43,102 nucleotides of DNA from Acidobacteriota bacterium (GCA_030066195.1 JASJCB010000089.1:1-43102), one strand, 5' to 3'. Shown: positions 25,147-33,426, counted from the stretch's first letter. The notes: generated from the letters alone by a model not told the origin. A program made the numbers and translations.

Positions 25147-26397
25147 ATGCACTTATTTTTTCGCGCCCTCCTGTTACTGCTGATTACCCTGCCGGCCGTT
25201 TCCGGGGAAATACCTCGCGCCGAACCCGCCGACCTCGGTTTTTCCGGCGATGGACTGGATGCTCTTTCCAAACAAATCCAAGCCATGGTTGACGGCAACA
25301 AGATTGCCGGCGCGTCTGCGCTGATCTACCGCAAGGGCAAGGTCGCTTATTTCGAGCAATTCGGAAAAAGTTCGCTGGAAACTGGAGAACCGATGAAGCC
25401 CGACGCTCTTTTCCGCATTTTTTCCATGACCAAACCCGTGACCTCGACCGCGATTATGATCCTGGTGGAAGACGGTAAGCTGGGCCTGGACGATCCCGTA
25501 AAAAAATACATTCCAGCCATGGCCGACATGAAGGTCTATGCGGGTAGCAAGGACGGCGAGGCTGAATACCAGGCTCCCGAGCGGCCCATGACCGTCCGCG
25601 ACTTGTTGCGCCATACCTCCGGGTTGACCTACGGTTATTTCGGCAACACGGTTGTGGACGGCATGTATGTCAAGGCGAACCTGCTCGACGTCAAAGATTC
25701 GGCCGGTTTTACGGAGAAGCTGGGTAAGCTGCCGCTACTTGCCCACCCCGGAAGTTACTGGTGTTACAGCGTCGCCACCGATGTTCTGGGGCATCTGGTC
25801 CAGGTGGTTTCCGGCAAGTCCCTGGCCGATTTCGTAGAAGAGCGCATTTGCCGTCCGTTGGGCATGAACGATACCTTTTTCGAAATCCCCAAGGACAAAA
25901 TGCATCGTATGGCGGAACTCTACACCACCAAGGACGGCAAACTGACCCCGCAAGCCGACAGCATGAAGCGTTGGATCGATGTCACCCTGTATTCGGGAGG
26001 TGGCGGCATGATCTCCTCCATCCAGGATTATCTGCGCTTCACCCGCATGATCCTGAGCGGCGGCGAGTTGGACGGCAAGCGCTTACTTAAGCGGGAAACG
26101 GTGGCGCTGATGACCACCAACCAACTGCCGGAGGAAGCCTATCCCATCGGCTTCGGGCCGTTACGCTATCATGGCCACGGCTTCGGTTTGGGTTTCGCGG
26201 TGCTGCACGAGCCGGAAAAAACCCGTTCCAAGGGCCGCAAGGGCATGGCCTATTGGTCGGGTTACGCCAATACCTATTTCTTTATCGACAAGCAAACCGC
26301 AACTATCGGCTTGCTGATGACCCAATATGTGCCCTTCGGCTTGGAATCGCTGGGCACCCGCTTCCAAAACTGGGTATTCGAGGCCATGACCGATTAA
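25147..26397 (+). CDS. Exported serine hydrolase, beta-lactamase/EstB family
   Basis: A 416-residue protein with signal peptide MHLFFRALLLLLITLPAVSG. The class C beta-lactamase/penicillin-binding fold is shown by the S-x-x-K motif SMTKPVTS (S93, K96), the Y207 motif WCYSVATDVLG, and a C-terminal GHGFGLGFAVL strand in the KTG position. The YS[VL]AxDVLG form with a variant third motif is typical of EstB-like esterases and CubicO-type hydrolases rather than true beta-lactamases, so an ester or peptide substrate in the periplasm is more likely than antibiotic resistance. The start has GGAGAG before it. It is divergent from the amylase gene. Confidence 0.9.
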   Translation: MHLFFRALLLLLITLPAVSGEIPRAEPADLGFSGDGLDALSKQIQAMVDGNKIAGASALIYRKGKVAYFEQFGKSSLETGEPMKPDALFRIFSMTKPVTSTAIMILVEDGKLGLDDPVKKYIPAMADMKVYAGSKDGEAEYQAPERPMTVRDLLRHTSGLTYGYFGNTVVDGMYVKANLLDVKDSAGFTEKLGKLPLLAHPGSYWCYSVATDVLGHLVQVVSGKSLADFVEERICRPLGMNDTFFEIPKDKMHRMAELYTTKDGKLTPQADSMKRWIDVTLYSGGGGMISSIQDYLRFTRMILSGGELDGKRLLKRETVALMTTNQLPEEAYPIGFGPLRYHGHGFGLGFAVLHEPEKTRSKGRKGMAYWSGYANTYFFIDKQTATIGLLMTQYVPFGLESLGTRFQNWVFEAMTD

Positions 26398-26405
26398 GGC
26401 GCGAT

Positions 26406-26699
26406 TCAATCGGCTGGAAAAGCCGGACGCACGAGGCGTCCGGCTCCTATGGGTCCCGGGGAGTAAATCAGCAATCGATGAATAGAGAACCGCCCCCACC
26501 TGCTTCGGCGTACGGCCTGCCGCCCCGGGGTATAACCTGGTTGCATCAGGTATTGCCGGACCACCCCTGCCGCCGTTTTCGGAGCGGCGCGGGGGACAAG
26601 GGGACACCGTGGCTCAAGGGCTGGTTGCAAGTGGTTCAAAAGCGGCGCGCCCGGTACAGGCCCGTGGAAGTTTACAGGCTTTTGCCAATCGTTGTTCAT
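26406..26699 (-). CDS. Possible small Pro-rich protein of unknown function
   Basis: An ATG at 26699 on the minus strand is preceded by GGAGGAGTCGTT, a near-perfect SD, and opens a 97-codon frame starting MNNDWQKPVNFHGPVPGAPL. It is rich in Pro and Arg. The first about 65 residues (to PGYTPGRQAVRRSR) read more like protein than the rest, which runs through the serine hydrolase stem-loop. I recognise no family. The strong SD is the only positive evidence. The 494-bp gap from 26398 to 26891 otherwise holds only the stem-loop and the 8-codon leader ORF. Confidence 0.3.
   Translation of the reverse strand: MNNDWQKPVNFHGPVPGAPLLNHLQPALEPRCPLVPRAAPKTAAGVVRQYLMQPGYTPGRQAVRRSRWGRFSIHRLLIYSPGPIGAGRLVRPAFPAD
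26421..26445 (+). terminator. 10-bp stem-loop after the serine hydrolase
   Basis: AGCCGGACGC (26421-26430) and GCGTCCGGCT (26436-26445) form a perfect 10-bp stem with a 5-nt ACGAG loop, 23 bp after the stop. No T-run follows (CCTATGGG), so it may end transcripts only partly or protect the 3' end. Confidence 0.55.
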
Positions 26700-26861
26700 A
26701 ACGACTCCTCCGACGGACGTACAGAACAAGACGATAAAACAAGACTCGCGGTGAATCTTGGGATGGATGGATCTTTATCATGCATCTAGTTTCATCCGTA
26801 CCTATTTAAATCCCCCACAAATCGGTAAGAATGCAAGATATACGAATAAAAAGGAGTTAGT

Positions 26862-26888
26862 ATGTGGTATAAAGATAAAAAGAGGTAG
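26862..26888 (+). CDS. 8-codon leader ORF coupled to the next gene
   Basis: AAGGAG (26851-26856), 5 nt, then ATG and the frame MWYKDKKR-stop (TAG at 26886-26888). The last codons AAG-AGG-TAG are themselves the SD (AGAGGT) of the following gene, whose ATG is at 26892. A ribosome finishing the leader would stop on that start site, so this looks like a translational coupling device. It is too short for the peptide itself to be assigned a role. Confidence 0.45.
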   Translation: MWYKDKKR

Positions 26889-26891
26889 CTT

Positions 26892-28208
26892 ATGGCGAGG
26901 CCGAGCAAGATCGATCCGATCCTCCGGGATCTGGACCCCAGTTGCTGTTATACCGTCGCGGAGATTGTGTCGCGTGCGCGTTTGGACGGCAGTCTTACTC
27001 TGGTCTACCCGGACCTGGAAACCCGACTTGCGGTGGCCAGGGCCAAGAAGGCGGTGTTTAGTTATATACACCGTCACAATTTGGAACCCACGGGTAAAAA
27101 AGACGGGCAACTGGCGTATCGAGGCAGCGGCTTCCCCTGTAAGGCGAAGATCGAAGATGAGCTCCTCACTGAAGTCGCCAGGCATGGTCTGGCATTGGTC
27201 CCGCGATCGCGGCAACAGAGGCGCTGGTGGGCGCCCGCCGCGGTATTGCTTGTCTGTGTGTCGTTTCTGCTTCTTTCTTCTTGGATCTATCGATCGGAGC
27301 CGGGCATTCCCGCATCGCTTCGGGGGGACGTGGACGGTCTTCGCGCGTTCAATCGAAAACATGCCGATGAGCGCCCGGTGATTGCGGATGCCGATCAGGC
27401 CCGCATGCTCGCGGAAATCCAACGGGACCTGGGCTTGGAAGCCCGCATGGACGTACGGCAGGTGGCCACCTATCCCTTTCGGGAAGAAGTTGCCGCGGCG
27501 GTCGCAGCCGCCCAGGACAACGTCATCGGCTTCACTGTCGATGATCTGGTCGCCGTTTTCGCCCACATGGACGAACCCTTCTGGGTGGTAGACGACGGCG
27601 CGGCCTATCGAGCCGTATGTCTGGGTGATTGGGTTAGAGTCAACGATCTCACCGGGTACGTGACCCTGGTTGGTCAGCATCATTTGGAGGTGCGCACCGA
27701 GTTGGGCACTACCGGCCTGGTACAGCGGCGCGAACTGGTTCTCTTCGGCAGACCGGAAAAGCACGGGTATATGTCGCCTGTCTATCCGCGACCGGAAGGG
27801 AACCTGAGACCGTTGCTGGTTTTGACGGCGCAACGCATGGGGTTGGTCTTGGAGGACCGATCCGAGTTACCGGGTCAGGCGGCGGGTTTCCTGCCCCCGT
27901 TTCAGACCCCGGAAGAACTGCTGGAATGGCTGGCGCCTTCCGGCGTGGTGCGTCGTCAGGAGAAGTTGATTCTGAATCGGTCACCGACCTTGAAGCTACA
28001 GGTGGGCTTTCACGAGCACGCCTTCAGTTTGACGGCCGCGGAAACTGCCGTCCTGAGCTTCTTCTCGGACATTGCGCCCGTGCCGGTCGACATTGAATTA
28101 TCCAACGATGACCAGGTCTGGTATACCGGCCAGGACCTGGTAACAACACTCTCGAATCGGGGCATTCTGGTACGGGAGGACACCGGTAGGTTCAGCTTGA
28201 TCAGATAG
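26892..28208 (+). CDS. Single-pass membrane protein of unknown function, HTH-like N-terminus
   Basis: A 438-residue protein with a cytosolic N-terminal part of about 110 residues. This includes YTVAEIVSRARLDG and ARAKKAVFSYIHRHNL helices that could form a small helical or winged DNA-binding-like domain. A basic RSRQQRRWW stop precedes one membrane span at about 114-133. The remaining 300 residues would be extracytoplasmic, with EPFWVVDDGAAYRAV and DWVRVNDLTGYVTLVG strands. The topology resembles membrane-bound one-component regulators, but no known family is recognised. It opens an operon with two small exported peptides and two propeller-like proteins, and the next ORF begins 10 bp after its stop. 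Confidence 0.72.
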   Translation: MARPSKIDPILRDLDPSCCYTVAEIVSRARLDGSLTLVYPDLETRLAVARAKKAVFSYIHRHNLEPTGKKDGQLAYRGSGFPCKAKIEDELLTEVARHGLALVPRSRQQRRWWAPAAVLLVCVSFLLLSSWIYRSEPGIPASLRGDVDGLRAFNRKHADERPVIADADQARMLAEIQRDLGLEARMDVRQVATYPFREEVAAAVAAAQDNVIGFTVDDLVAVFAHMDEPFWVVDDGAAYRAVCLGDWVRVNDLTGYVTLVGQHHLEVRTELGTTGLVQRRELVLFGRPEKHGYMSPVYPRPEGNLRPLLVLTAQRMGLVLEDRSELPGQAAGFLPPFQTPEELLEWLAPSGVVRRQEKLILNRSPTLKLQVGFHEHAFSLTAAETAVLSFFSDIAPVPVDIELSNDDQVWYTGQDLVTTLSNRGILVREDTGRFSLIR

Positions 28209-28218
28209 GAGGGGAATC

Positions 28219-28365
28219 GTGAAAAAGCTGGTATTCTTTTTTCTGTTCGTAACTTTTTCGTTGGCTTTGCAGTCCACCGGCCCGAAAACCACGCTGCTCA
28301 TCGAGCACAGCGCGAACAATTGTGAAAATCCAGACGGAAGCTGCGCTATAGTCATCGACAGCTAA
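28219..28365 (+). CDS. Small exported peptide 1 (48 residues, two Cys)
   Basis: A GTG at 28219 with AGGAGGGGAATC before it opens a 48-codon frame: MKKLVFFFLFVTFSLALQ is an ideal signal peptide. The mature part begins STGPKTTLL and contains NCENPDGSC, two Cys that could pair. The QSTGP junction recurs in the second small peptide of this operon (29574-29762), which supports both as real and related. There is no resemblance to a known toxin or pheromone. It starts 10 bp after the membrane protein gene and is followed 11 bp later by a propeller-like gene. Confidence 0.72.
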   Translation: MKKLVFFFLFVTFSLALQSTGPKTTLLIEHSANNCENPDGSCAIVIDS

Positions 28366-28376
28366 GGACCACCGAT

Positions 28377-29474
28377 ATGTTGTATGCCCTCCTTTGGCTG
28401 TTTAACCTGCCGACCGGTTCGGTAGAAGGGTCGTTTTTTACCAATTACGGCTCCTGGCCTGCCTACAATCTCCAAGTACAGGGAGACTTGCTGACTATAT
28501 GCAATCCCAAGCAGTTTTATGTGATGGACTTGGAGGGAAGGTTGATGCACCGGGTCTCGGTACCGGTGACAGGCGGGCAATTCAATACATCGGGTAATGT
28601 GCTTTTTGACGGTGTGCTCTATGCGGATGTCTTTGACGGCAGTATTCGATTGTTGATCGCGGTGGATATCCATACGGGTCAATTGATCGAGGAGCGTCGG
28701 GTCACCTATCGGAACTTGTTCATTCTGGACGGCCGGTTACACGGTGTGGGTGGCAAGGACCGGTTTTACAGCGCCATAATTCACCAGTTGGACCCCCGTA
28801 GCCTGGAAATAAGCGGGTCCTTCTTCAAAAAACCCATGTTTTTCGACAGGACCAGGGAGCCCATTTGCTTGTGGGTAGCCGAGGCGAAAGACTACAAGCT
28901 GGTTTGTACCGAGACGAGTAACCGTTTGCATATCACCCATCACACGACATTGCAGATCGAAAAAAAAACCAGCAATTATACACCGGGTTATTATCCCTAC
29001 GCGGATCTGGAGGCTCCGGGTTTCATCAACCCGGAGCCATTGCCGGTCCAGACTCCCAAGGTGATGGATACCGCATCGAAGACAATCTATATCAACCTGC
29101 GACTGGCCTCCACGGGACGGACGGTTTATTTCGGCGGTCATGAACGCGGCTTCGTTTACTGCTACACGGTTCCCGACTATATCGACGGAATCTGCGTGGG
29201 TAATCACCTGGCCGTTCAGTTTTATGACCGTCGGTTCCGCCCCCTGGGTGAACCCTTGCATCGCTTTGGGCAGGTTGCCGGACTTATGGCCGGTGACCTG
29301 GTCATCTTCTATCCCGACGGGCCCGAACCGCCGCCTGACGACGAGGGCATCCGCTCCCATTACGGAACGGAGACCATTCGAGGCGCCGACCATCTACGCG
29401 CCCTGCTGACGCAATTCAGGGCGCGAAAGCAGAGAGTACTGGAGCCGATCATCGAATTGATCCCCGCGCCGTGA
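28377..29474 (+). CDS. Exported propeller-like protein of unknown function
   Basis: A 365-residue protein with a short hydrophobic N-terminus (MLYALLWLFNLPTG) that may be a signal peptide. The body alternates beta strands and turns: LTICNPKQFYVMDLEGRLM, VLFDGVLYADVFDGSIRLL, then GRTVYFGGHERGFVYCY. This pattern suggests a beta-propeller, although no family signature is clear. A Pro/Asp-rich YPDGPEPPPDDEG loop precedes a helical, basic C-terminus. It sits between the two small exported peptides, so binding or presenting them is a reasonable but untested idea. AAGG lies 9 nt before the ATG. Confidence 0.7.
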   Translation: MLYALLWLFNLPTGSVEGSFFTNYGSWPAYNLQVQGDLLTICNPKQFYVMDLEGRLMHRVSVPVTGGQFNTSGNVLFDGVLYADVFDGSIRLLIAVDIHTGQLIEERRVTYRNLFILDGRLHGVGGKDRFYSAIIHQLDPRSLEISGSFFKKPMFFDRTREPICLWVAEAKDYKLVCTETSNRLHITHHTTLQIEKKTSNYTPGYYPYADLEAPGFINPEPLPVQTPKVMDTASKTIYINLRLASTGRTVYFGGHERGFVYCYTVPDYIDGICVGNHLAVQFYDRRFRPLGEPLHRFGQVAGLMAGDLVIFYPDGPEPPPDDEGIRSHYGTETIRGADHLRALLTQFRARKQRVLEPIIELIPAP

Positions 29475-29573
29475 TTTCTATATGGTCTATCCGTTTCCTC
29501 ATTACTCGGTAGTTTATCTTTGTGGTAAACTTTCATGCTTCATGTTTATAGCTTATAGAAGTGAGGATTGATC

Positions 29574-29762
29574 ATGAAAAAACGACTGCTTCTTTGTTCC
29601 CTTTTCTTGATGTCGACAATCGGGCCCATGGTTCAATCAACTGGACCCTGCGATTGTGAATGTCTTTTCTATGCAACGCTTGACCCGGACACAACTAAAG
29701 AAGATTGGAAAAAACTGGTCAAGGCTTATGAGGAATATTGTGGAAACCAGCTTCCCCGATAA
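29574..29762 (+). CDS. Small exported peptide 2 (62 residues, five Cys)
   Basis: ATG at 29574 follows GAGG by 7 nt; a TTG at 29568 is a poorer start. MKKRLLLCSLFLMSTIGPMVQ is a signal peptide. The mature part starts STGPCDCECLFYATLDPD and then forms an amphipathic helix DWKKLVKAYEEYC. Cys residues are clustered (C-D-C-E-C) plus one in the helix, which suggests a disulfide-bonded or metal-binding fold. The QSTGP motif after the signal peptide matches peptide 1. It lies 99 bp after one propeller-like gene and 20 bp before the next. Confidence 0.75.
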   Translation: MKKRLLLCSLFLMSTIGPMVQSTGPCDCECLFYATLDPDTTKEDWKKLVKAYEEYCGNQLPR

Positions 29763-29782
29763 TCCATCTGCTGTAGCCCGGC

Positions 29783-30712
29783 ATGTCCGGTCGTTGGGAT
29801 GCATTCATGCTTCTTTTTCTATTCATGCTCTATTCCGAAATTGACTTAAAGGAGCAGACTCCCTTGGAGTCTGCCAAGGTGACTCGATTACATGCCGCGG
29901 CGCAAGGAGACGGTACCGTTCTGGCCCAATGGGCGGATATCGATCCGAGAAGGGGCTTCGCTATACACAACGGGTTCTATGACTTCAGGTCGGGAGCCTT
30001 CCATCTTTTAAAGGACGGTCGATTGGGCAGTATTGCCGAGGGGATCGTTTACGATGGTGTTCAATATGTCATATGGCATAGCGAGCGAATCATTCTTGTA
30101 GATAATTCGGGCGACTTTCAAGGGATTAAACGGCTCAATCGGTTTGAAGGCTGGGAGACGTCGCTCCGTATCGAGACCATGATCTGCGCCGGAGGCAGCG
30201 TCCTGGCCTCAGGCCATTTTATCGGGCAGGATGGAACACATTTAATCCGGATCGATTTTGATAAAGAAGCCCTCGAATTTGTACATACCTTCTATGACGA
30301 ACGATATGACCGAAGTTATCGGCATGTTCCCTTTGGCGATGGTTTCTTGAAGATAGAACAACACGGTGGGGAAATCCTGCAACTGGACCGGAATTTTCGC
30401 AAAACGGAGGTCCTGAGAAAGAGAAGACCGGTTGTGAAGTCCCGACCTGACAGCCCGTCGAGCCGAGCACTAGGCATCAGGCTTCTTCAGCCTGTCACCG
30501 GCCCGTTTGTGGTTACCGATGCCGGTTTGTCGTGTCGTTACCTGAAATTACACGATGAGTTTGGCGAACGCCTGCCCGAAACGCGGGTCAAAGCTCTGAT
30601 CGTATCGAAAACAGGCAAAGTACGGATTCAGGACGCCTTTATTATGGGGGCGTTCGGGAAAAAGCTTTTGGTCTATGATGCCGGGGAACAAGAATTGAGA
30701 TTACAAGAATGA
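29783..30712 (+). CDS. Second exported propeller-like protein
   Basis: A 309-residue protein with N-terminus MSGRWDAFMLLFLFMLYSEI; the hydrophobic run may be a signal peptide, and an ATG at 29807 is an alternative start with a slightly better GGGA upstream. Repeating strand-turn units are visible: GIVYDGVQYVIWHSERIILVD, ICAGGSVLASGHFIGQDGTHL and LEFVHTFYDERYDRSYRHV. They resemble the propeller-like protein upstream in general layout but not in close sequence. It ends an operon of membrane protein, peptide, propeller, peptide, propeller. Its stop is only 17 bp from the convergent end of the heptose operon. Confidence 0.68.
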   Translation: MSGRWDAFMLLFLFMLYSEIDLKEQTPLESAKVTRLHAAAQGDGTVLAQWADIDPRRGFAIHNGFYDFRSGAFHLLKDGRLGSIAEGIVYDGVQYVIWHSERIILVDNSGDFQGIKRLNRFEGWETSLRIETMICAGGSVLASGHFIGQDGTHLIRIDFDKEALEFVHTFYDERYDRSYRHVPFGDGFLKIEQHGGEILQLDRNFRKTEVLRKRRPVVKSRPDSPSSRALGIRLLQPVTGPFVVTDAGLSCRYLKLHDEFGERLPETRVKALIVSKTGKVRIQDAFIMGAFGKKLLVYDAGEQELRLQE

Positions 30713-30729
30713 TTTTCCGCCTCCTGTCA

Positions 30730-31761
30730 TCAATACGGTCCCTTAAAATAATCCACGCGGTCGATGCCTGCCAGATCTTGTTCGTCTTTGTTCAATAATC
30801 GTAGCGCCGCCTGGGCAAGGGTCGATGCCTTGGGATAGAAGGCCGTTTCCAGCGGAAGCGATACGGGGGCCGGGCAATTGGCCAGGGCGATGCGGCGCAC
30901 CGGCGCTTTGAGGCTGTGAAAACCCTTCTCCGCGATCAGGCCGGCGACCTCACTGCTGAAACCGCACATTTCCCAACTGCAGTCCGCCACGATCAGGCGT
31001 CCCGTTTTGGCCACGGAGGCTAGAATCGTTTCCTCGTCCAAGGGGCGGACGGTGCGCGGGTCGATGACCTCGATGCTGATTCCCTGTTTGGCCAGTTCAT
31101 CGGCCGCGATGGTGGCCTCCAGCGTCATCAGCGAGGTGGCCACGATGGTCAGGTCGGTTCCCTCACGCGCGATGCGGGCCTTGCCGAAGGGGATGGGATC
31201 CATCTGCTCGGGAACCTCGCCCTCGGTACCGAAGAGGGAGCGGTGCTCGAAGAAGATCACCGGGTGGTTGTTCGTGTAGGCGTTCAACAGCAGACCCTTG
31301 GCGTCGGCAGGCGTGGAGGGCAGCGCCACCGTCAGTCCCGGGAAGTGCGCCAGCGGGGCATGCGGGCATTGGCTGTGCGTCGCGCCCTGGCCCCAACCCT
31401 TACCCACGGCCGCTCGGATCACGATGGGCACCCGGCCCGCGTTGCCGTCGTACATATAGTGCCACTTACAAGCCAGGTTGAGTAAATTGTCGAAAGCCAG
31501 GAACATGAAATCGGCGCGGGGTAAGACGAAAACGGGGCGCTTGCCCATGGCCGCGGCGCCGACCGCGATGCCGGCAAAAGCGTTTTCCATGGAAGGGCAA
31601 TCGAAGACGCGACCCGGGAAGGTTTCGGCAGCCCGAGCCGTGGTGCCGAACAGGCCCGACGGGTAGGCAGCGGCATGGCCGGTGAGGAAAATGGACGGGT
31701 CCCGCGTCATGGCTTCCACGGTGGCCTCGGAAATAGCTTCATTGTATTTGATGATTCGCAT
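30730..31761 (-). CDS. TPP-dependent E1 component, beta subunit
   Basis: A 343-residue subunit of the pyruvate/acetoin dehydrogenase E1-beta (transketolase pyrimidine domain) family. RVFDCPSMENAFAGIAVGAA carries the Glu that activates TPP (E in MEN, normally in SEA). THSQCPHAPLAHFPGLTVALPSTPADAKGLL and the C-terminal VIDPRTVRPLDEETIL match the family. The segment after GKRPVF lacks the usual Glu (GKRPVFVLPRADF). It follows the alpha subunit by 10 bp. No E2 or E3 gene is near, so it is unlikely to be part of a classical dehydrogenase complex. Context suggests carbon-chain addition to a sugar. GAGGGGAACCGC precedes the ATG. It is the last gene of the heptose operon. Confidence 0.88.
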   Translation of the reverse strand: MRIIKYNEAISEATVEAMTRDPSIFLTGHAAAYPSGLFGTTARAAETFPGRVFDCPSMENAFAGIAVGAAAMGKRPVFVLPRADFMFLAFDNLLNLACKWHYMYDGNAGRVPIVIRAAVGKGWGQGATHSQCPHAPLAHFPGLTVALPSTPADAKGLLLNAYTNNHPVIFFEHRSLFGTEGEVPEQMDPIPFGKARIAREGTDLTIVATSLMTLEATIAADELAKQGISIEVIDPRTVRPLDEETILASVAKTGRLIVADCSWEMCGFSSEVAGLIAEKGFHSLKAPVRRIALANCPAPVSLPLETAFYPKASTLAQAALRLLNKDEQDLAGIDRVDYFKGPY

Positions 31762-31771
31762 GCGGTTCCCC

Positions 31772-32743
31772 TCAGTAGACCTTATCCATCAAAGTTTGCA
31801 CATCGGGCCAGGGATCTTGATAGGCCCGTTCGATATCGTCCTCGATGCTTTTGCGCGTTTCCGTTTCCCAGGTGGAGAGTTGTTCCCCGGTAGCGTGCCC
31901 GTTTTCCAAAAGGTAGGCGCCGTGGCGTTTGACGGGGCAGTGCGCCATCCATTCTTCAACCTCCTCTTTGGTGCGATAGGTTCGCTTCAGTTCGTGGTCG
32001 AAGAAGGGACCCACGTGTTCCAGCCAGCGGTAGGTGCGGCATTCCATGAAGACAGGACCGGGTTTGCGGCGCATCTCGTCGACCACCTCCAGGGCGGTCA
32101 GGTAGACCTCGGCCACATCGTTACCGTCGATGTTGCGGGTGGGAATTTGGAAGGAAGCAACGCGGCCGTGGATGGAAGCGCCCTCGGGTTGCCTGATCGA
32201 CAGCGGGCTCTCGGTGGCGTAACCGTTGTTTTCACAGACGAACAGCACCGGCAGCTTTTTGAGCGCCGCATAGCCGAGGCATTCGTAAAAGGCGCCTTCC
32301 TCCGCCACCGCGTCCCCGAAGAAGGCGACCGCGATGCGATCGGAGGCGTCCATGGCAAAGCTCAAGGCGCTGCCGGTAGCCATGGCGACGCATTCGGCCA
32401 GGATGGCGCTTGAGGCAATGAAACCGCTTTCGCGATCGGTAAGGTGCACCGAGCCGCCGCGTCCGCCGCTGCATCCCGTCTTGCGGCCGAACAGTTCCGC
32501 GGCCAGGCGGTAGACGCTGCCGCCCTTGGCCAGGTAGTGGTTGTGGGAACGGTGATGGCTGTAGGCAACGTCTTCCTTTGTCAAGGCCGCGCAAACGCCC
32601 ACGGGCACCGCCTCCTGGCCTAAGCCGAAGTGGGTGGGCGTGCGCATTTCCTGCTGCTTGTAGCGTTCGGCCAGAGCGGCTTCCGCACAGCGGATGCGCA
32701 ACATTTCCTTGTATAGGCGGATATGCTGTTCGGGGGTGATCAT
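31772..32743 (-). CDS. TPP-dependent E1 component, alpha subunit
   Basis: A 323-residue E1-alpha protein. The TPP pyrophosphate motif is FFGDAVAEEGAFYE, continuing LKKLPVLFVCENNGYA, close to the GDG-x(~26)-N consensus but with GDA in place of GDG. GGSVHLTDRESGFIASSAIL and SHHRSHNHYLAKGG are other family blocks. It pairs with the beta subunit downstream. The ATG overlaps the stop of the preceding methyltransferase (ATGA) and has AAGGAG upstream. E1 pairs without E2/E3 occur in some sugar pathways, such as AviB1/AviB2 of avilamycin, where they attach a two-carbon branch. Use of pyruvate or another 2-keto acid as donor here is inferred. Confidence 0.88.
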   Translation of the reverse strand: MITPEQHIRLYKEMLRIRCAEAALAERYKQQEMRTPTHFGLGQEAVPVGVCAALTKEDVAYSHHRSHNHYLAKGGSVYRLAAELFGRKTGCSGGRGGSVHLTDRESGFIASSAILAECVAMATGSALSFAMDASDRIAVAFFGDAVAEEGAFYECLGYAALKKLPVLFVCENNGYATESPLSIRQPEGASIHGRVASFQIPTRNIDGNDVAEVYLTALEVVDEMRRKPGPVFMECRTYRWLEHVGPFFDHELKRTYRTKEEVEEWMAHCPVKRHGAYLLENGHATGEQLSTWETETRKSIEDDIERAYQDPWPDVQTLMDKVY

Positions 32744-33426
32744 AGATGCTCCTTTTTACCCACGCACAGGGCGAACAGGTAGTGCGCCATCTTGTGGTAG
32801 CCGGTATGCACCACTTCGTCGTTCATGCTGAACATGAAGACGTTCTTGAAGTAGTTCTGCATGACCGCTTTGAAATCGGGCATGGTTTTGCAGTTCACGT
32901 GGCCTTCCTTGCTGATGGGTGAAGCGTATTCCTGGGACTCCAAGGACGGCATGCCCAGGATGACGGCGCCGTCCCGTTCCAGCGGGGCGATCATGTTTTT
33001 GATGAAGGTGTCCTCGTCCTCGGGTTCGATGTGTTCCAGAACATCCAGGGCGTAAGCGCCGTCGAAGTCTCCCGGCATGGGGCCGCCGAGCATGTCGTGC
33101 ACCACGCAGTCGAACTGCCAACGGTCGTTCTGCCGCTTTCGGGCATCCTCGATAAACAACGGGTCAAAGTCGGTAGCGGTCAGCCGTTGCGTCTCCTGCA
33201 CCACGATGCGGGTGCCGAAGGCGTCGGCGCAACCTACCTCCAGCACGTGGCGCCTGCCCGCGAACATCTTGGCCACGAATTTATACCGGGCCAGGGTGAA
33301 GGTGAGCCGCTTGGGATCGTCATACCAGGCCTGGCTGGTCATCAGGCCCATGGATTCCAGGCCGCGCTCCTTGTAGTAATCCAAAAGGCGACCGTATTGG
33401 GCTTCTTTGGTTTTCGGCTCGTCCAT
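32740..33426 (-). CDS. Class I SAM-dependent methyltransferase
   Basis: A 228-residue methyltransferase. The SAM-binding motif I is HVLEVGCADAFGTRIV, motif II-like LTATDFDPLFIEDA, then FDGAYALDVLEHIEPEDED as motif IV. The C-terminus is rich in His/Met/Tyr. In this operon it probably methylates a sugar hydroxyl or carbon. AAGGGG lies 5 nt before ATG 33426. It follows the other methyltransferase gene by 12 bp and overlaps the E1-alpha start by 4 bp. Confidence 0.85.
   Translation of the reverse strand: MDEPKTKEAQYGRLLDYYKERGLESMGLMTSQAWYDDPKRLTFTLARYKFVAKMFAGRRHVLEVGCADAFGTRIVVQETQRLTATDFDPLFIEDARKRQNDRWQFDCVVHDMLGGPMPGDFDGAYALDVLEHIEPEDEDTFIKNMIAPLERDGAVILGMPSLESQEYASPISKEGHVNCKTMPDFKAVMQNYFKNVFMFSMNDEVVHTGYHKMAHYLFALCVGKKEHL

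Noticed and set aside
25147..26397. Antibiotic-resistance class C beta-lactamase
   Set aside because: It has the S-x-x-K and Tyr motifs but the YSVATDVLG form and lack of a clear KTG triad fit EstB-like esterases or CubicO-type hydrolases better.
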